This document shows, one piece after another, positions 1 through 7,417 of a stretch of 64,000 nt of DNA. Below the pieces are notes generated by a model that was not told where the DNA came from, ran no database searches, and was given only the letters and a program-made list of their open reading frames with translations. The number at the start of each line of letters is the position of its first letter. Position 1 is the first letter of the stretch. The translations under genes and the position numbers were made by a program. Origin of the DNA: Candidatus Zhuqueibacterota bacterium (GTDB taxonomy: Bacteria; Zhuqueibacterota; Zhuqueibacteria; Residuimicrobiales; Oceaniaggregativiventaceae); assembly GCA_014728115.1 (NCBI GenBank), contig WJME01000125.1:16330-80329 (forward strand). Direction: 5' to 3'.

Positions 1-771
1 CCGGACACCCGAGTGGTTGTCAAGGCACACGGTATGAACTATTTTACCATCGTGGATAATGAAAATGCGGATCATTATACAGAAAGCGGTGACTGGCACA
101 CCAGCAATGCCCAGGCGTTTGGCCCCAGCAGCCGGTATGCGTTTTTATATCGTTCCCCCAAACCATGGGCAGAGTTTAGTGCGGTTCTGCAAAAGAGCGG
201 CTTGTATGAAATTTCCATTATTGTTCCCAAAACCGTCAATGCTGCCGAGAACGCCTTGTATGAAATCTCTGTGGATGGCGTTCCCCTTGATTCGGTCCAT
301 GTCGATCAAAACCAAAATAGCGGTGACTGGGTGCCGATAATACAGGTGTCACTACCACAGGGCAAACCCGTGCAAACCCGGGTGATCGACGACGGCTCTA
401 ACCAGAACGGTACAGTCTTGCGGGCTGATGCGCTTCAGTATGCCTCGATAGAGGAACGGGTGGTATCGGTTGACGAATGGAATGATTCAGTGCCATCCGA
501 GTTTGAGCTGGGACAAAATTATCCCAATCCGTTTAATTCAATGACCACTATCCCGTTCACCATTCCCGAGGATGGTCGGGTGTTGATCGAAATCTATAAT
601 ATTCTCGGAGAGCGGGTTTTTACAATGCAAACGCACTTTACTGCAGGCTCTCACTCTTTTTCATGGGATGGATCCGATCTCTCCGGGAAAACCGTTGCTT
701 CAGGAGTCTATACCTATCGGATTCGGACCCACGAGACCAGTCAAATGAAAAAAATGCTGTACCTGCGATAA
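1..771 (+). CDS. Secreted protein with golvesin-like domain and Por/type IX sorting tail (3' part)
   Basis: The reading frame is open to the left edge, so this is the C-terminal 256 residues of a larger protein. The first ~145 visible residues (FTIVDNENADHY, then SGDWHTSN) resemble the beta-sandwich found at the C-terminus of golvesin/xanthan-lyase-type proteins, an inferred carbohydrate- or surface-binding module. The last ~85 residues are a typical sorting tail with QNYPNPFNS, an N-I-L-G-E-R-V strand and the G-V-Y-T-Y-R end. In FCB-group bacteria such tails direct export by the Por/type IX system. The enzymatic part, if any, lies outside the window. Its stop codon directly abuts the stop of the convergent lactonase gene. 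Confidence 0.8.
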   Translation, partial: PDTRVVVKAHGMNYFTIVDNENADHYTESGDWHTSNAQAFGPSSRYAFLYRSPKPWAEFSAVLQKSGLYEISIIVPKTVNAAENALYEISVDGVPLDSVHVDQNQNSGDWVPIIQVSLPQGKPVQTRVIDDGSNQNGTVLRADALQYASIEERVVSVDEWNDSVPSEFELGQNYPNPFNSMTTIPFTIPEDGRVLIEIYNILGERVFTMQTHFTAGSHSFSWDGSDLSGKTVASGVYTYRIRTHETSQMKKMLYLR

Positions 772-1776
772 TTAAAATTGTGTTCCCCTGGCGACCCCCT
801 TGACTCGGCAGAGGTACATGTCAGCAGTGATATAGAGCTCATTGCCATTCTCGCCTCCAAAACAGCAATTGGAGGTGGCAACACCGGTTTCTATGGTCGC
901 GATATGCCGGGCATCCGGGGTGATCACCAGCACGCCGCCAGGACCCGTGGCCCACAGGTTCCCTTGATTGTCCACTGCCATGCCATCGCATCCGCCTCGT
1001 TTGCCCTGTTCGCTGATCGGGGTGGCATCGAAAAACAGACGGCCATTCGTGGCTGTACCGGTTTCTGTAATATCAAACGCCAGCCAAATTTTTTTCTTGC
1101 CCGAGTTGGCGACATATAACGTTTTTTCGTCAGGTGAAAGGGCAATGCCGTTCGGGCGATCGAGTTCGGTGGTGATCAGATTGAGCTGTCCTTGCGGCGT
1201 CAAATGATAAACACCATTGAATTCAAGCTCCTTACCCGGGTAATCCGGACCCTTTAAGCCATAGGGCGGATCAGTGAAATAGATGTGGCCGTCAGAGCGG
1301 ATGACCAGGTCGTTCGGACTGTTGAGTCGCTTGCCATTGTATTGGGAAACGAGGATACGTTTGACCCAATAGTCTGTATACAATTCTGCTACACACCGGT
1401 TGCCATGATCGCAAAAGATGATCCTTCCTGTCTGTGGATGCACGGCCAGACCGTTGCTGCCCAGCTCTTTGCCCGGTGGCTGTGTGCCAATGGCATAGCC
1501 GGCGGGTCGTAAAAAGATGCTCAACCCCTGCGTCTCGTGCCATTGCCAGGTGGTATTCTGAGGGATATCATTGAACAGCAGAACTCTTTCTTGTTTGACC
1601 CAGACAGGCCCTTCACTCCAGTCGAATCCCTGGGCTAACACCTCGATTCGAGCCTCAGCCGGAATGAGTTCATCTGCCAGAGCATCATGACGATGAATGG
1701 TGCCGATTGTTTTTTGAGCGGATTGTTGGCTGAACAGGCTGGAGAAAATCATCAAGACGAGTGCATATCTTTTCAT
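772..1776 (-). CDS. SMP-30/gluconolactonase-family exported protein
   Basis: 334 residues starting with a signal peptide (M-K-R-Y-A-L-V-L-M-I-F...). The body is a six-bladed beta-propeller of the SMP-30/gluconolactonase/LRE family: SEGPVW near residue 55, NSPNDLVI, then DRPNGIALSPDEK and CDGMAVDNQGNLW. These segments supply the family's metal ligands (Glu, Asn, Asp). Members hydrolyse aldonolactones; the substrate here is unknown, but export and nearby glycan genes suggest sugar-acid lactones in the periplasm. A GAGGA ribosome site sits about 7 bases before the ATG. It stands alone and converges on the sorted-protein gene with no intergenic base, so neither gene has room for its own terminator outside the other. 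Confidence 0.85.
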   Translation of the reverse strand: MKRYALVLMIFSSLFSQQSAQKTIGTIHRHDALADELIPAEARIEVLAQGFDWSEGPVWVKQERVLLFNDIPQNTTWQWHETQGLSIFLRPAGYAIGTQPPGKELGSNGLAVHPQTGRIIFCDHGNRCVAELYTDYWVKRILVSQYNGKRLNSPNDLVIRSDGHIYFTDPPYGLKGPDYPGKELEFNGVYHLTPQGQLNLITTELDRPNGIALSPDEKTLYVANSGKKKIWLAFDITETGTATNGRLFFDATPISEQGKRGGCDGMAVDNQGNLWATGPGGVLVITPDARHIATIETGVATSNCCFGGENGNELYITADMYLCRVKGVARGTQF

Positions 1777-1945
1777 GAATGATCCTCAAGTTTGTATGGA
1801 TGTTTCTTGTTTCTATGAATCATACCTAAATTTCGGCTATTAATCAAGAAGATAATCCAGTGGAAAATTTACTAAAATCTAGAGTCCGATGCACAATTTG
1901 CAGGATCATTTTTTGAAAGATATGTATAGACTCGATGACAGGAAC

Positions 1946-2755
1946 CTATTGTAAATCATCGATTCTTATAACCTGCCCCACACCGAGGTCTATGGCCCGT
2001 TCTTTATACGTGTTGGCAAAGGCTTTTATTGCCTTGTCTCCGGTGCAGTGAGAAGCTCCGACATAGTTCACCCCAAGCGATTGAAAATTCTGAATAATGT
2101 CCGCGATTTCTGTGTCATTTTTATCACGCAGATGAAATCCACCCATAACGAGAAAGATCTGTTTGGATAAAAGTGTTTTGGCTTGTTTGACAATATCGAC
2201 AATGCCGGGATGGGCACATCCGGTGATCACGATCAGGCCTTTAGAGGTGTCGATGATCAGCGATTGTTCTGCAATTCGGCTCCCCATTTTGCCGGTGGTA
2301 TAGACATGCTCACAGATTTTTCGGGATTCTAAAGAACGATGTGCTTTGAGATTGGGAAACCGTTCATTGGCATCCAGGTCCTGGGAAAAAGAATCCAGGA
2401 GGTAAAGATCTACCCGGTCATTTTGTCCGAGAAAGGCTTGTAATCCGCCGGTATGATCCCAATGGTCATGGGAAATCACAAGGGATTCGATTTGCTGTGG
2501 ATCCAAATTCATTTTTTCCATATTGCGTAGCAGGATATCACCATCTGCACCGGTATCGAAAAGCAGTGTGTCTTCCATACCTTGTATAACACAGGCAAAT
2601 CCCCAGGAAGTTTCGAGTCCTTGTTTGTATTCATAATTATCAAAGACCACGGTGATGGTGAGTGAGTCCTGTGCTTTTGCTTGATCAGGCATAAAGAATC
2701 CTCCCGTTAATATCACTAGACTTGCAACCCAAAAAAATATCCGAGGAGCGGTCAT
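1946..2755 (-). CDS. MBL-fold metallohydrolase, exported
   Basis: 269 residues from the ATG at 2755; a GTG one codon earlier is possible, but the AAGGGAG ribosome site is better spaced for the ATG. An N-terminal hydrophobic signal (F-F-W-V-A-S-L-V-I-L) is followed by a metallo-beta-lactamase fold: FDTGADGD, the metal motif SHDHWDHTGG, later TGCAHPG and the terminal ASHCTGD. The spacing fits the subfamily annotated as dihydropterin-phosphate synthase-like MBL hydrolases. The natural substrate of exported members is not known. The ATG overlaps the stop of the upstream DUF89 gene by one base (TGATG), so the two are translationally coupled. Confidence 0.8.
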   Translation of the reverse strand: MTAPRIFFWVASLVILTGGFFMPDQAKAQDSLTITVVFDNYEYKQGLETSWGFACVIQGMEDTLLFDTGADGDILLRNMEKMNLDPQQIESLVISHDHWDHTGGLQAFLGQNDRVDLYLLDSFSQDLDANERFPNLKAHRSLESRKICEHVYTTGKMGSRIAEQSLIIDTSKGLIVITGCAHPGIVDIVKQAKTLLSKQIFLVMGGFHLRDKNDTEIADIIQNFQSLGVNYVGASHCTGDKAIKAFANTYKERAIDLGVGQVIRIDDLQ

Positions 2756-3630
2756 CACGTCTCCCTTACTTTAACGTTGGACCTGTCAGGCTTTTGGTAA
2801 AGGATAAAGTCACCGGTTTGCGCGCCGATCCGATTGCCGATGACCGGGCATTTGACGGTCAGGAGAAAATAAATGGATTTGTCAATATCCAACAGTCCTT
2901 CCAGATTTCCCTGACCTTTGGCAATGACAACATCCGCGTTGCTGACCTCTTGTTTGAATTCATCCGAGGTGAATTCCCAAACCGCTCCCGGCGAGTCGTC
3001 ACCGGTGGTCATGACTCGTGCCAGCTTGCCGAGTTCAATTGTTTGCGCGTCCTCGAGCGTCGCATCATTGATCGTGGGCCCGGAACGCACGACGAATGTG
3101 AGATGGGGATGATTCAGGGTTTCGATAAACAATTTGTCGAGCACGATCTCACCGCAATTATCCCCTATATAGAGAACAGATTCTGCTGCTTTCAATTCAG
3201 TTGCGAGGCTCTGGGAATCGTCTATGGCCAGGGTCGCGTGCATGACTTTTTCAATGGTCTCGATGAGATCCAGTTGATTTTGCGGTCCGAAATCGATGAC
3301 ATTGCCGGCGATGGCCAGTCGCATGACGGTATTCAGAGGGTTTGGGGAATCTTTTACCCGCTGTTTGAATTCCTCATAAAGACCGAGCATTTTTTCGTTA
3401 CTCTGTTTCTTGATCTCCTGATAAGGATCCGGGTCCTCGAGAATGGTTCGTATCATACGATGCATCTCGCGTCCGATGGCCGGCGGTGATTGAGTATAGT
3501 CTGTCCGCGCCAGAAATCCCAGTAATTGTCGCATCGCCTCTTGTTTTTTGTCATCCGGAACGAGTCCGTTTTGCAATAATCTCAACAGACTATTGACAAT
3601 GCAGGGTATACAATCGAGTGAAAGGTGCAT
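2755..3630 (-). CDS. DUF89/ARMT1-like damage-control phosphatase family protein
   Basis: 291 residues beginning MHLSLDCIPCIVNS, where the C-I-P-C pair is typical of prokaryotic DUF89 proteins. The segment YIGDNCGEIVLDKL supplies the conserved Asp-Asn pair that binds the metal, followed by VRSGPTINDATLEDA and VVIAKGQGNLEGL. Family members are metal-dependent phosphatases that clear damaged sugar phosphates or nucleotides. The exact substrate of this two-cysteine branch is unknown. AAAGGA lies 5 bases before the ATG. It is first in a pair with the MBL-fold gene. A strongly foldable stretch (3721-3800) lies in its likely leader, 91-170 bases upstream of the start. Confidence 0.8.
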   Translation of the reverse strand: MHLSLDCIPCIVNSLLRLLQNGLVPDDKKQEAMRQLLGFLARTDYTQSPPAIGREMHRMIRTILEDPDPYQEIKKQSNEKMLGLYEEFKQRVKDSPNPLNTVMRLAIAGNVIDFGPQNQLDLIETIEKVMHATLAIDDSQSLATELKAAESVLYIGDNCGEIVLDKLFIETLNHPHLTFVVRSGPTINDATLEDAQTIELGKLARVMTTGDDSPGAVWEFTSDEFKQEVSNADVVIAKGQGNLEGLLDIDKSIYFLLTVKCPVIGNRIGAQTGDFILYQKPDRSNVKVRET

Positions 3631-3720
3631 AAAAATCCTTTGGGAAACGATAAAGAATCATTCAAGAGTCAAACTGCCAAAATACAAGGCAAAACGTATT
3701 CGTTGGAATTAAAACACCAG

Positions 3721-3800
3721 CCCCGCGATCGGCTCATGCCGTTCATGAATCCTTGAACAACAACCGGAAGGAGAGGTGTTGAAATGTTGTTCTCGCGGGG
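3721..3800 (-). promoter_or_regulatory. Candidate structured RNA element (three-way-junction fold)
   Basis: Between the stop of the DUF5320-like gene and the DUF89 start lie nested inverted repeats. CCCCGCGA at 3721-3728 pairs with TCGCGGGG at 3793-3800. Inside this, GAACAACA (3755-3762) pairs with TGTTGTTC (3785-3792), and CGGC (3730-3733) pairs with GCCG (3738-3741). The result is a closing stem with two internal hairpins. It could be a leader element of the DUF89/MBL pair, a processing or termination structure of the operon before it, or a small repeat. I matched it to no known riboswitch. There is no clean T-run right after it. Confidence 0.4.
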
Positions 3801-3827
3801 CATGGCATCTCTTATGGAAGAACAGAG

Positions 3828-4184
3828 TTATTCGTTTTCTGATTTTGATTCCAGATCCTTGATACGGCTCTCGATATTTTTGAGAGCGGATTGTAAATGA
3901 TCAGCCTCATTCTTTAGCTCTTGTAACTCGTGTTCTTTTGTGAGATATTCAGGCGCAGGGGCGTCTTGCCAATAGGGACCGGCAGCCCATCCCGGAACAC
4001 CGGTCGTATAATAGCGATGACGAAATCCCCGGCCATGGCCTCGACCGAATCCCATTCCCATTCCCCGGCCACGACCAAATCCAGGATTGGCGAATCCGGG
4101 GGATCTGTATCCTGAGCAATATCCCATTGCCCGTCCTGTTCTGGATCCCATTCCTGCGGGACCGCTTCTATCTCCACCTGGCAT
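3828..4184 (-). CDS. DUF5320-like Gly/Arg/Met-rich protein with C-terminal coiled coil
   Basis: 118 residues from the ATG at 4184, which has AGGAGG 5 bases upstream; the adjacent ATG at 4187 is too close to it. The N-terminal half is rich in Gly, Met, Phe and Arg (MPGGDRSGPAGMGSRTGRAM, later GFGRGRGMGMGFGRGHGRGF). The C-terminal ~45 residues form a charged coiled coil (ELQELKNEADHLQSALKN). Such small proteins, often labelled DUF5320, recur beside NifX-type and MinD-type genes in anaerobes. No activity is established. It is the last gene of the PadR-MinD-NifX operon and may be a partner or scaffold of the cofactor proteins; that is inference from position. Confidence 0.7.
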   Translation of the reverse strand: MPGGDRSGPAGMGSRTGRAMGYCSGYRSPGFANPGFGRGRGMGMGFGRGHGRGFRHRYYTTGVPGWAAGPYWQDAPAPEYLTKEHELQELKNEADHLQSALKNIESRIKDLESKSENE

Positions 4185-4227
4185 CATAACCTCCTTGTTT
4201 TTTTTAGTTCTATTTGATCTCCAGTGG

Positions 4228-4554
4228 TTATGCCTTTTGATCTTTGTTGAGAAACGATTCCACGGCTTTTTTGACCGTACCTGCAGCGTCTGTGACGATC
4301 TCGATGCCAGCTGTATCGAGAGCTTGTTTTGCTTTATGTCCCACCTCTCCGGTGATGACGACCTGAGCACCATTTTTAGAGATTTCCCGGGCAGCAGCAG
4401 GACCCGCGCCACCACTTGCTTCGCTGGCAGGATTGGAAAAGGCACTGAATTTCATGGTCTCTGAATCGACGAGAACAAAATAGGCACAACGTCCGAATCT
4501 CTGATCAACCTGAGCCGATAGAGATCCTCCTTTGGCGGTTACGGCAATTTTCAT
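4228..4554 (-). CDS. NifX/NifB-type dinitrogenase cofactor-family protein
   Basis: 108 residues, one complete Nitro_FeMo-Co domain: MKIAVTAKGGSLSAQVDQRF opens it, followed by GRCAYFVLVD and GAGPAAAREISKNGAQVVIT. The family carries metal-sulfur clusters: NifX and NafY bind FeMo-co precursors, and the Orange Protein of Desulfovibrio binds a Mo-Cu-S cluster. No nitrogenase genes are in view, so a free-standing cofactor or ORP-like role is more likely than nitrogen fixation. AAAGGT lies 7 bases before the ATG. It sits between a second NifX-type gene and the DUF5320-like gene. Confidence 0.85.
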   Translation of the reverse strand: MKIAVTAKGGSLSAQVDQRFGRCAYFVLVDSETMKFSAFSNPASEASGGAGPAAAREISKNGAQVVITGEVGHKAKQALDTAGIEIVTDAAGTVKKAVESFLNKDQKA

Positions 4555-4597
4555 TTTCGTTTACCTTTGATTTATTTTTCAACAGATTTCCATTGGA

Positions 4598-4951
4598 TTA
4601 GTGATCGCATGCATTTTGTCCTGTGGTTAATGTTCCTCGTGCATGTTCGAGAACAATGATTTCCGGATTTTCGGCATCTGCGCCGGTAATTACATCGATC
4701 CCTTGCTGGCTAAAGAGCTCTTTTGCCCGCATTCCCATCCCCCCGGCAATGACCAGGTGTACCTTTTCCTGGGCAAGCCATTGGGGCAGAATCCCGGGCT
4801 CATGCGGGGGAGGGGTTTTTAATTGTGAATTTAGAATTTTGCCGCTCTCTGCATCGAGGTCAATGATTGCAAACTGTTGGCAGTGACCAAAGTGTTGGCA
4901 TAATCGTCCGTCAATGACCGGTAGGGCATAACGGCGAATAGAATTGGACAT
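4598..4951 (-). CDS. NifX/NifB-type dinitrogenase cofactor-family protein (second copy)
   Basis: 117 residues, diverged from the neighbour at 4228-4554. It starts MSNSIRRYALPVIDGRLCQH and shows the pattern H-F-G-H-C-Q-Q-F, with His and Cys in place of the usual R-F-G-R-C. The middle has VIAGGMGMRAKELF, the equivalent of the glycine-rich turn, and the C-terminus ends T-G-Q-N-A-C-D-H. The added Cys and His residues would suit metal-cluster binding. Its ATG begins on the base next to the stop codon of the upstream MinD-type gene, so translation is coupled. Two unlike NifX domains could form a heterodimeric cluster carrier (inference). Confidence 0.85.
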   Translation of the reverse strand: MSNSIRRYALPVIDGRLCQHFGHCQQFAIIDLDAESGKILNSQLKTPPPHEPGILPQWLAQEKVHLVIAGGMGMRAKELFSQQGIDVITGADAENPEIIVLEHARGTLTTGQNACDH

Positions 4952-5839
4952 TCAAGCCTCCTGGTTGATGGGTTCTTTTACCTGTATTCTCGCGGATAAG
5001 GATTGCCACAATTGTACAAACAGATCCTGTAAAGGTCCGTTATCGAATTCTGTGATGGTCTTTCCTGCGATTTGGGCTTTCGTGAGCGCCGAGTCGTAGG
5101 GGATTTTGCCAGCGACTACAATCCCATTGTCCTGACAAAAGATTTCGATTGACCCGGTCAGCTCTTTATTGATATCTGCTCTGTTGATGCAAACCGTCAT
5201 GGGGATCTTGAAATGGTTGCATAACTCAATCGTTCGCTTCATATCATGAATGGCTGAGCGAGACGGCTCGGTCACAATAAGGGCATGGTCTGCTCCTCCG
5301 ATCGCAGCAATCACCGGACACCCGATTCCCGGGGGTCCATCAACCAACAGAAACTCTGCTTTCTGTTTTTCTGCAACCTCGCGTGCTTGCTTGCGCACTT
5401 TAGTCACCAGTTTGCCCGAGTTTTCTTCAGCAATTCCCAGTTTGGCATGAACCATGGTGCCGAAACGGGTTTTGGAAATGAACCAGTCTCCGCTTTTTCT
5501 GGGATTGAAATCGATGGCTTTTTCCGGACAATTCCAAACACAAACTCCACAGCCTTCACAGGCAATGGGTTGAATGCGGAAATCCACTGTAATCGCATCA
5601 AAGCGACACACCTGCAGGCATTGACCACATTGGCTGCATCGCCTAGGATCGATCTCTGCAACCTTGCCTCCGATAAAGGATTCTTGTTGCACCACTTTGG
5701 GTGCCATGACAAGATGTAAATCAGCAGCATCGACATCACAGTCTGCCAGAACCGCATGTTTGGCCAGACCGGCGAATGCAGCCGTGATGCTGGTTTTTCC
5801 CGTGCCTCCTTTACCGCTAATGATGACCAGTTCTTTCAT
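4952..5839 (-). CDS. MinD-superfamily P-loop ATPase with inserted 2[4Fe-4S] ferredoxin domain
   Basis: 295 residues from the ATG at 5839; a TTG at 5851 would add four residues. The deviant Walker A SGKGGTGKTS is at the N-terminus. Between the two halves of the ATPase fold, near residues 65-115, are CSQCGQCLQVC and CEGCGVCVWNCPEKA, two ferredoxin cluster sites. LLVDGPPGIGCPVIAA is the Walker B/Switch region with an extra Cys. Homologous pairs flank NifX-type genes in anaerobes and in the ORP gene set. Likely role: ATP-driven assembly or insertion of metal-sulfur cofactors. The start lies inside the end of the upstream paralogue by 23 bases, which indicates tight coupling. Confidence 0.9.
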   Translation of the reverse strand: MKELVIISGKGGTGKTSITAAFAGLAKHAVLADCDVDAADLHLVMAPKVVQQESFIGGKVAEIDPRRCSQCGQCLQVCRFDAITVDFRIQPIACEGCGVCVWNCPEKAIDFNPRKSGDWFISKTRFGTMVHAKLGIAEENSGKLVTKVRKQAREVAEKQKAEFLLVDGPPGIGCPVIAAIGGADHALIVTEPSRSAIHDMKRTIELCNHFKIPMTVCINRADINKELTGSIEIFCQDNGIVVAGKIPYDSALTKAQIAGKTITEFDNGPLQDLFVQLWQSLSARIQVKEPINQEA

Positions 5840-6692
5840 GAGGGCTTTCAATTTTTAAGTGATCCTGTATGTCTGTAAAAAGGGTTAAAAACTGCTTTTC
5901 ATACTCGGGACAAGCCTCGACCAGTAACCGTCCTGCAGAGTAGGCCTCTGCAATCGCGCGTTTTTCCGGAATCTGCATGAGAATGGGAATCCTTTTCATG
6001 TTGCAGTATTCTATGACGTGTGAATCCCCGGAATCCGCCCGGTTGACGAGTACACCAAAAGGACGCTCCAGTTTTTCCACCATCTCTGTCGCCATGACCA
6101 GGTCATTGTAACCAAAGGGAGTCGGTTCGGTCACGAGCAAGACAAAATCCGCGTCCTGGGTTGCCTCTACGACCGGACACGAAGTGCCCGGCGGGGCATC
6201 GATAATGACGATCTTGCTATGGATTTCTCTTTTCACTTCTTTGATGACTGGTGGAGCCTTGGCTTCACCGATTGCCAGCTCTCCCTGGACAAATGACAAA
6301 TTCTTTGCTGTTCCGAAACTGACGGTTCCTGTACGATGCCTGATTTCATGAATTGCATTTTCCGGACACACCTGTGTGCAACCTCCGCAGGCGTGACACA
6401 GTTCAGGGAAAACCATGACTGATTCTCCCAGAACCATGATCGCGTTGAATTCGCAAATCTCCGAACAACGGCCACACAAGGTACACAGACTCTCATTCAC
6501 CTCTGGGATCAGCAGGTCGACCGCTTTTTGTTGATCGAATTCGGGTTCGAGGAACAAATGACCATTGGGTGCTTCGACATCTGTATCACAGAGCGTGATA
6601 TCATATCCGTGTTTTGCCAGAGTCACGGCCAAATTGGTGGCGATCGTGGTTTTGCCGGTGCCGCCTTTGCCGCTTGCGATGGCTAGCTTCAT
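5817..6692 (-). CDS. MinD-superfamily P-loop ATPase with inserted 2[4Fe-4S] ferredoxin domain (first of pair)
   Basis: 291 residues with the deviant Walker A SGKGGTGKTTIATNL at the start. Eight cysteines in CTLCGRCSEIC and CHACGGCTQVCPENA (residues ~70-115) form the inserted ferredoxin domain, and IIDAPPGTSCPVVEA is the nucleotide-binding switch. Paralogous to the downstream gene and probably a hetero-partner of it, as in MinD pairs of ORP-type clusters. The fold places it among cytoplasmic cofactor-assembly ATPases related to Mrp/NBP35. It follows the small zinc-ribbon gene by 6 bases and overlaps the next ATPase gene. Confidence 0.9.
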   Translation of the reverse strand: MKLAIASGKGGTGKTTIATNLAVTLAKHGYDITLCDTDVEAPNGHLFLEPEFDQQKAVDLLIPEVNESLCTLCGRCSEICEFNAIMVLGESVMVFPELCHACGGCTQVCPENAIHEIRHRTGTVSFGTAKNLSFVQGELAIGEAKAPPVIKEVKREIHSKIVIIDAPPGTSCPVVEATQDADFVLLVTEPTPFGYNDLVMATEMVEKLERPFGVLVNRADSGDSHVIEYCNMKRIPILMQIPEKRAIAEAYSAGRLLVEACPEYEKQFLTLFTDIQDHLKIESPHERTGHH

Positions 6693-6698
6693 TGCCGG

Positions 6699-6914
6699 TT
6701 ACCTTTCCCGTGTCATTTGGGCCCCACATTTGGGACACGTCATCTCGTAGCAGGGATGTCCCTGTTCATGCGGTGCAGTGGCTCCGCATTGCGGGCACAG
6801 ACAATGGCCTGCAGGCCCCATATTGAACCCTTGATTGCGTCCCTGGCCGCCTCGGCGACCCTGACCGCGACCTGCGCCGCCGCCAGATCCTCTTCCACCT
6901 TTTCTTCCTGGCAT
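6699..6914 (-). CDS. Small Gly/Arg-rich zinc-ribbon-like protein
   Basis: 71 residues from the ATG at 6914, preceded by GGAGG with 7-base spacing. The first half is a Gly-Arg-rich tail (MPGRKGGRGSGGGAGRGQGR). The second half carries two CxxC pairs, C-L-C-P-Q-C-G and T-C-P-K-C-G-A-Q-M, with an additional Cys in HPCYEM. This suggests a compact zinc-ribbon or metal-cluster site. The polypeptide is basic and may bind nucleic acid or acidic partners, but nothing proves this. It lies between the PadR-type regulator and the MinD pair, and its low-complexity N-terminus echoes that of the DUF5320-like protein at the other end of the operon. Confidence 0.75.
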   Translation of the reverse strand: MPGRKGGRGSGGGAGRGQGRRGGQGRNQGFNMGPAGHCLCPQCGATAPHEQGHPCYEMTCPKCGAQMTRER

Positions 6915-6930
6915 ATTCAATCCTCCGATG

Positions 6931-7296
6931 TTATAAAAGATTGTCCAGTTTTTGCAAAAATGCATCCAGTGCATTTCGTCGCTGCCGAAGAGATTCGGAC
7001 CAGAGCTGTAAATGATCCCGTCCTAACTCTGTGAGAGAGTAAATCCTTTTGGCCGGTCCCGGGCCAGTGGTATCCCACTCTGACAGCACCAGACCTGATT
7101 CTTCCAAATGTCTCAGGGTACGGTAAATCGCTCCGGGATCGGGGGAACCATGGATAAAACCCAATTCCGGTATCTGGGTCATCAATTCATACCCGTGTTT
7201 TTTTTCTTGCCATAACAAATAAAGTATCGAAGGCTCGATCCACCTGTTATGGCGTTCCTGGTGACATCCACATCCCCGACGGTGACGATTCCTCAT
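6931..7296 (-). CDS. PadR-family transcriptional regulator
   Basis: 121 residues. After an unusual N-terminal extension rich in Cys and His (RRGCGCHQERH) comes the PadR winged helix: SILYLLWQEKKHGYELMTQI, PGAIYRTLRHLEESGLV and AKRIYSLTELGRDHL. A short C-terminal helix would form the dimer arm. PadR proteins repress neighbouring promoters and respond to small ligands. The extra Cys/His cluster here could bind a metal or a metal-sulfur signal, which would fit control of a cofactor operon (inference). AAGGAAG precedes the ATG. A perfect palindrome lies 19-43 bases upstream (7315-7339), and the gene is likely autoregulated as the first gene of the operon. Confidence 0.88.
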   Translation of the reverse strand: MRNRHRRGCGCHQERHNRWIEPSILYLLWQEKKHGYELMTQIPELGFIHGSPDPGAIYRTLRHLEESGLVLSEWDTTGPGPAKRIYSLTELGRDHLQLWSESLRQRRNALDAFLQKLDNLL

Positions 7297-7314
7297 GCAC
7301 TTCCTTTATAATGT

Positions 7315-7339
7315 TTATATATGTTTCAAACATATATAA
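7315..7339. promoter_or_regulatory. Palindromic operator between PadR gene and divergent small gene
   Basis: Twelve-base perfect arms (7315-7326 and 7328-7339) flank a single central C at 7327. The core ATGTTTCAAACAT has the ATGT...ACAT halves common in PadR operators, though the spacer is 5 rather than the classical 8. The AT-rich surroundings can supply promoter elements for both directions. Confidence 0.7.
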
Positions 7340-7417
7340 TATACATGAGAATAGAGTGGAATGCAAGGATTTTTTTATGGAAACCGCTTGAACCGATGGC
7401 AGGAGGGCACTGTGGAA

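Noticed and set aside
772..1543. Plus-strand and other-frame reading frames opposite the lactonase gene
   Set aside because: They are mirror frames of a gene with clear family similarity.
4187..4445. Longer N-terminus for the DUF5320-like protein
   Set aside because: The extension runs antiparallel to nothing but overlaps the NifX-type gene in another frame and has no family similarity; AGGAGG points to the ATG at 4184.
4228..6692. Nitrogen-fixation locus
   Set aside because: NifX-type and MinD-type proteins alone are not enough; no nifH, nifD, nifK, nifE or nifB genes occur in the window.
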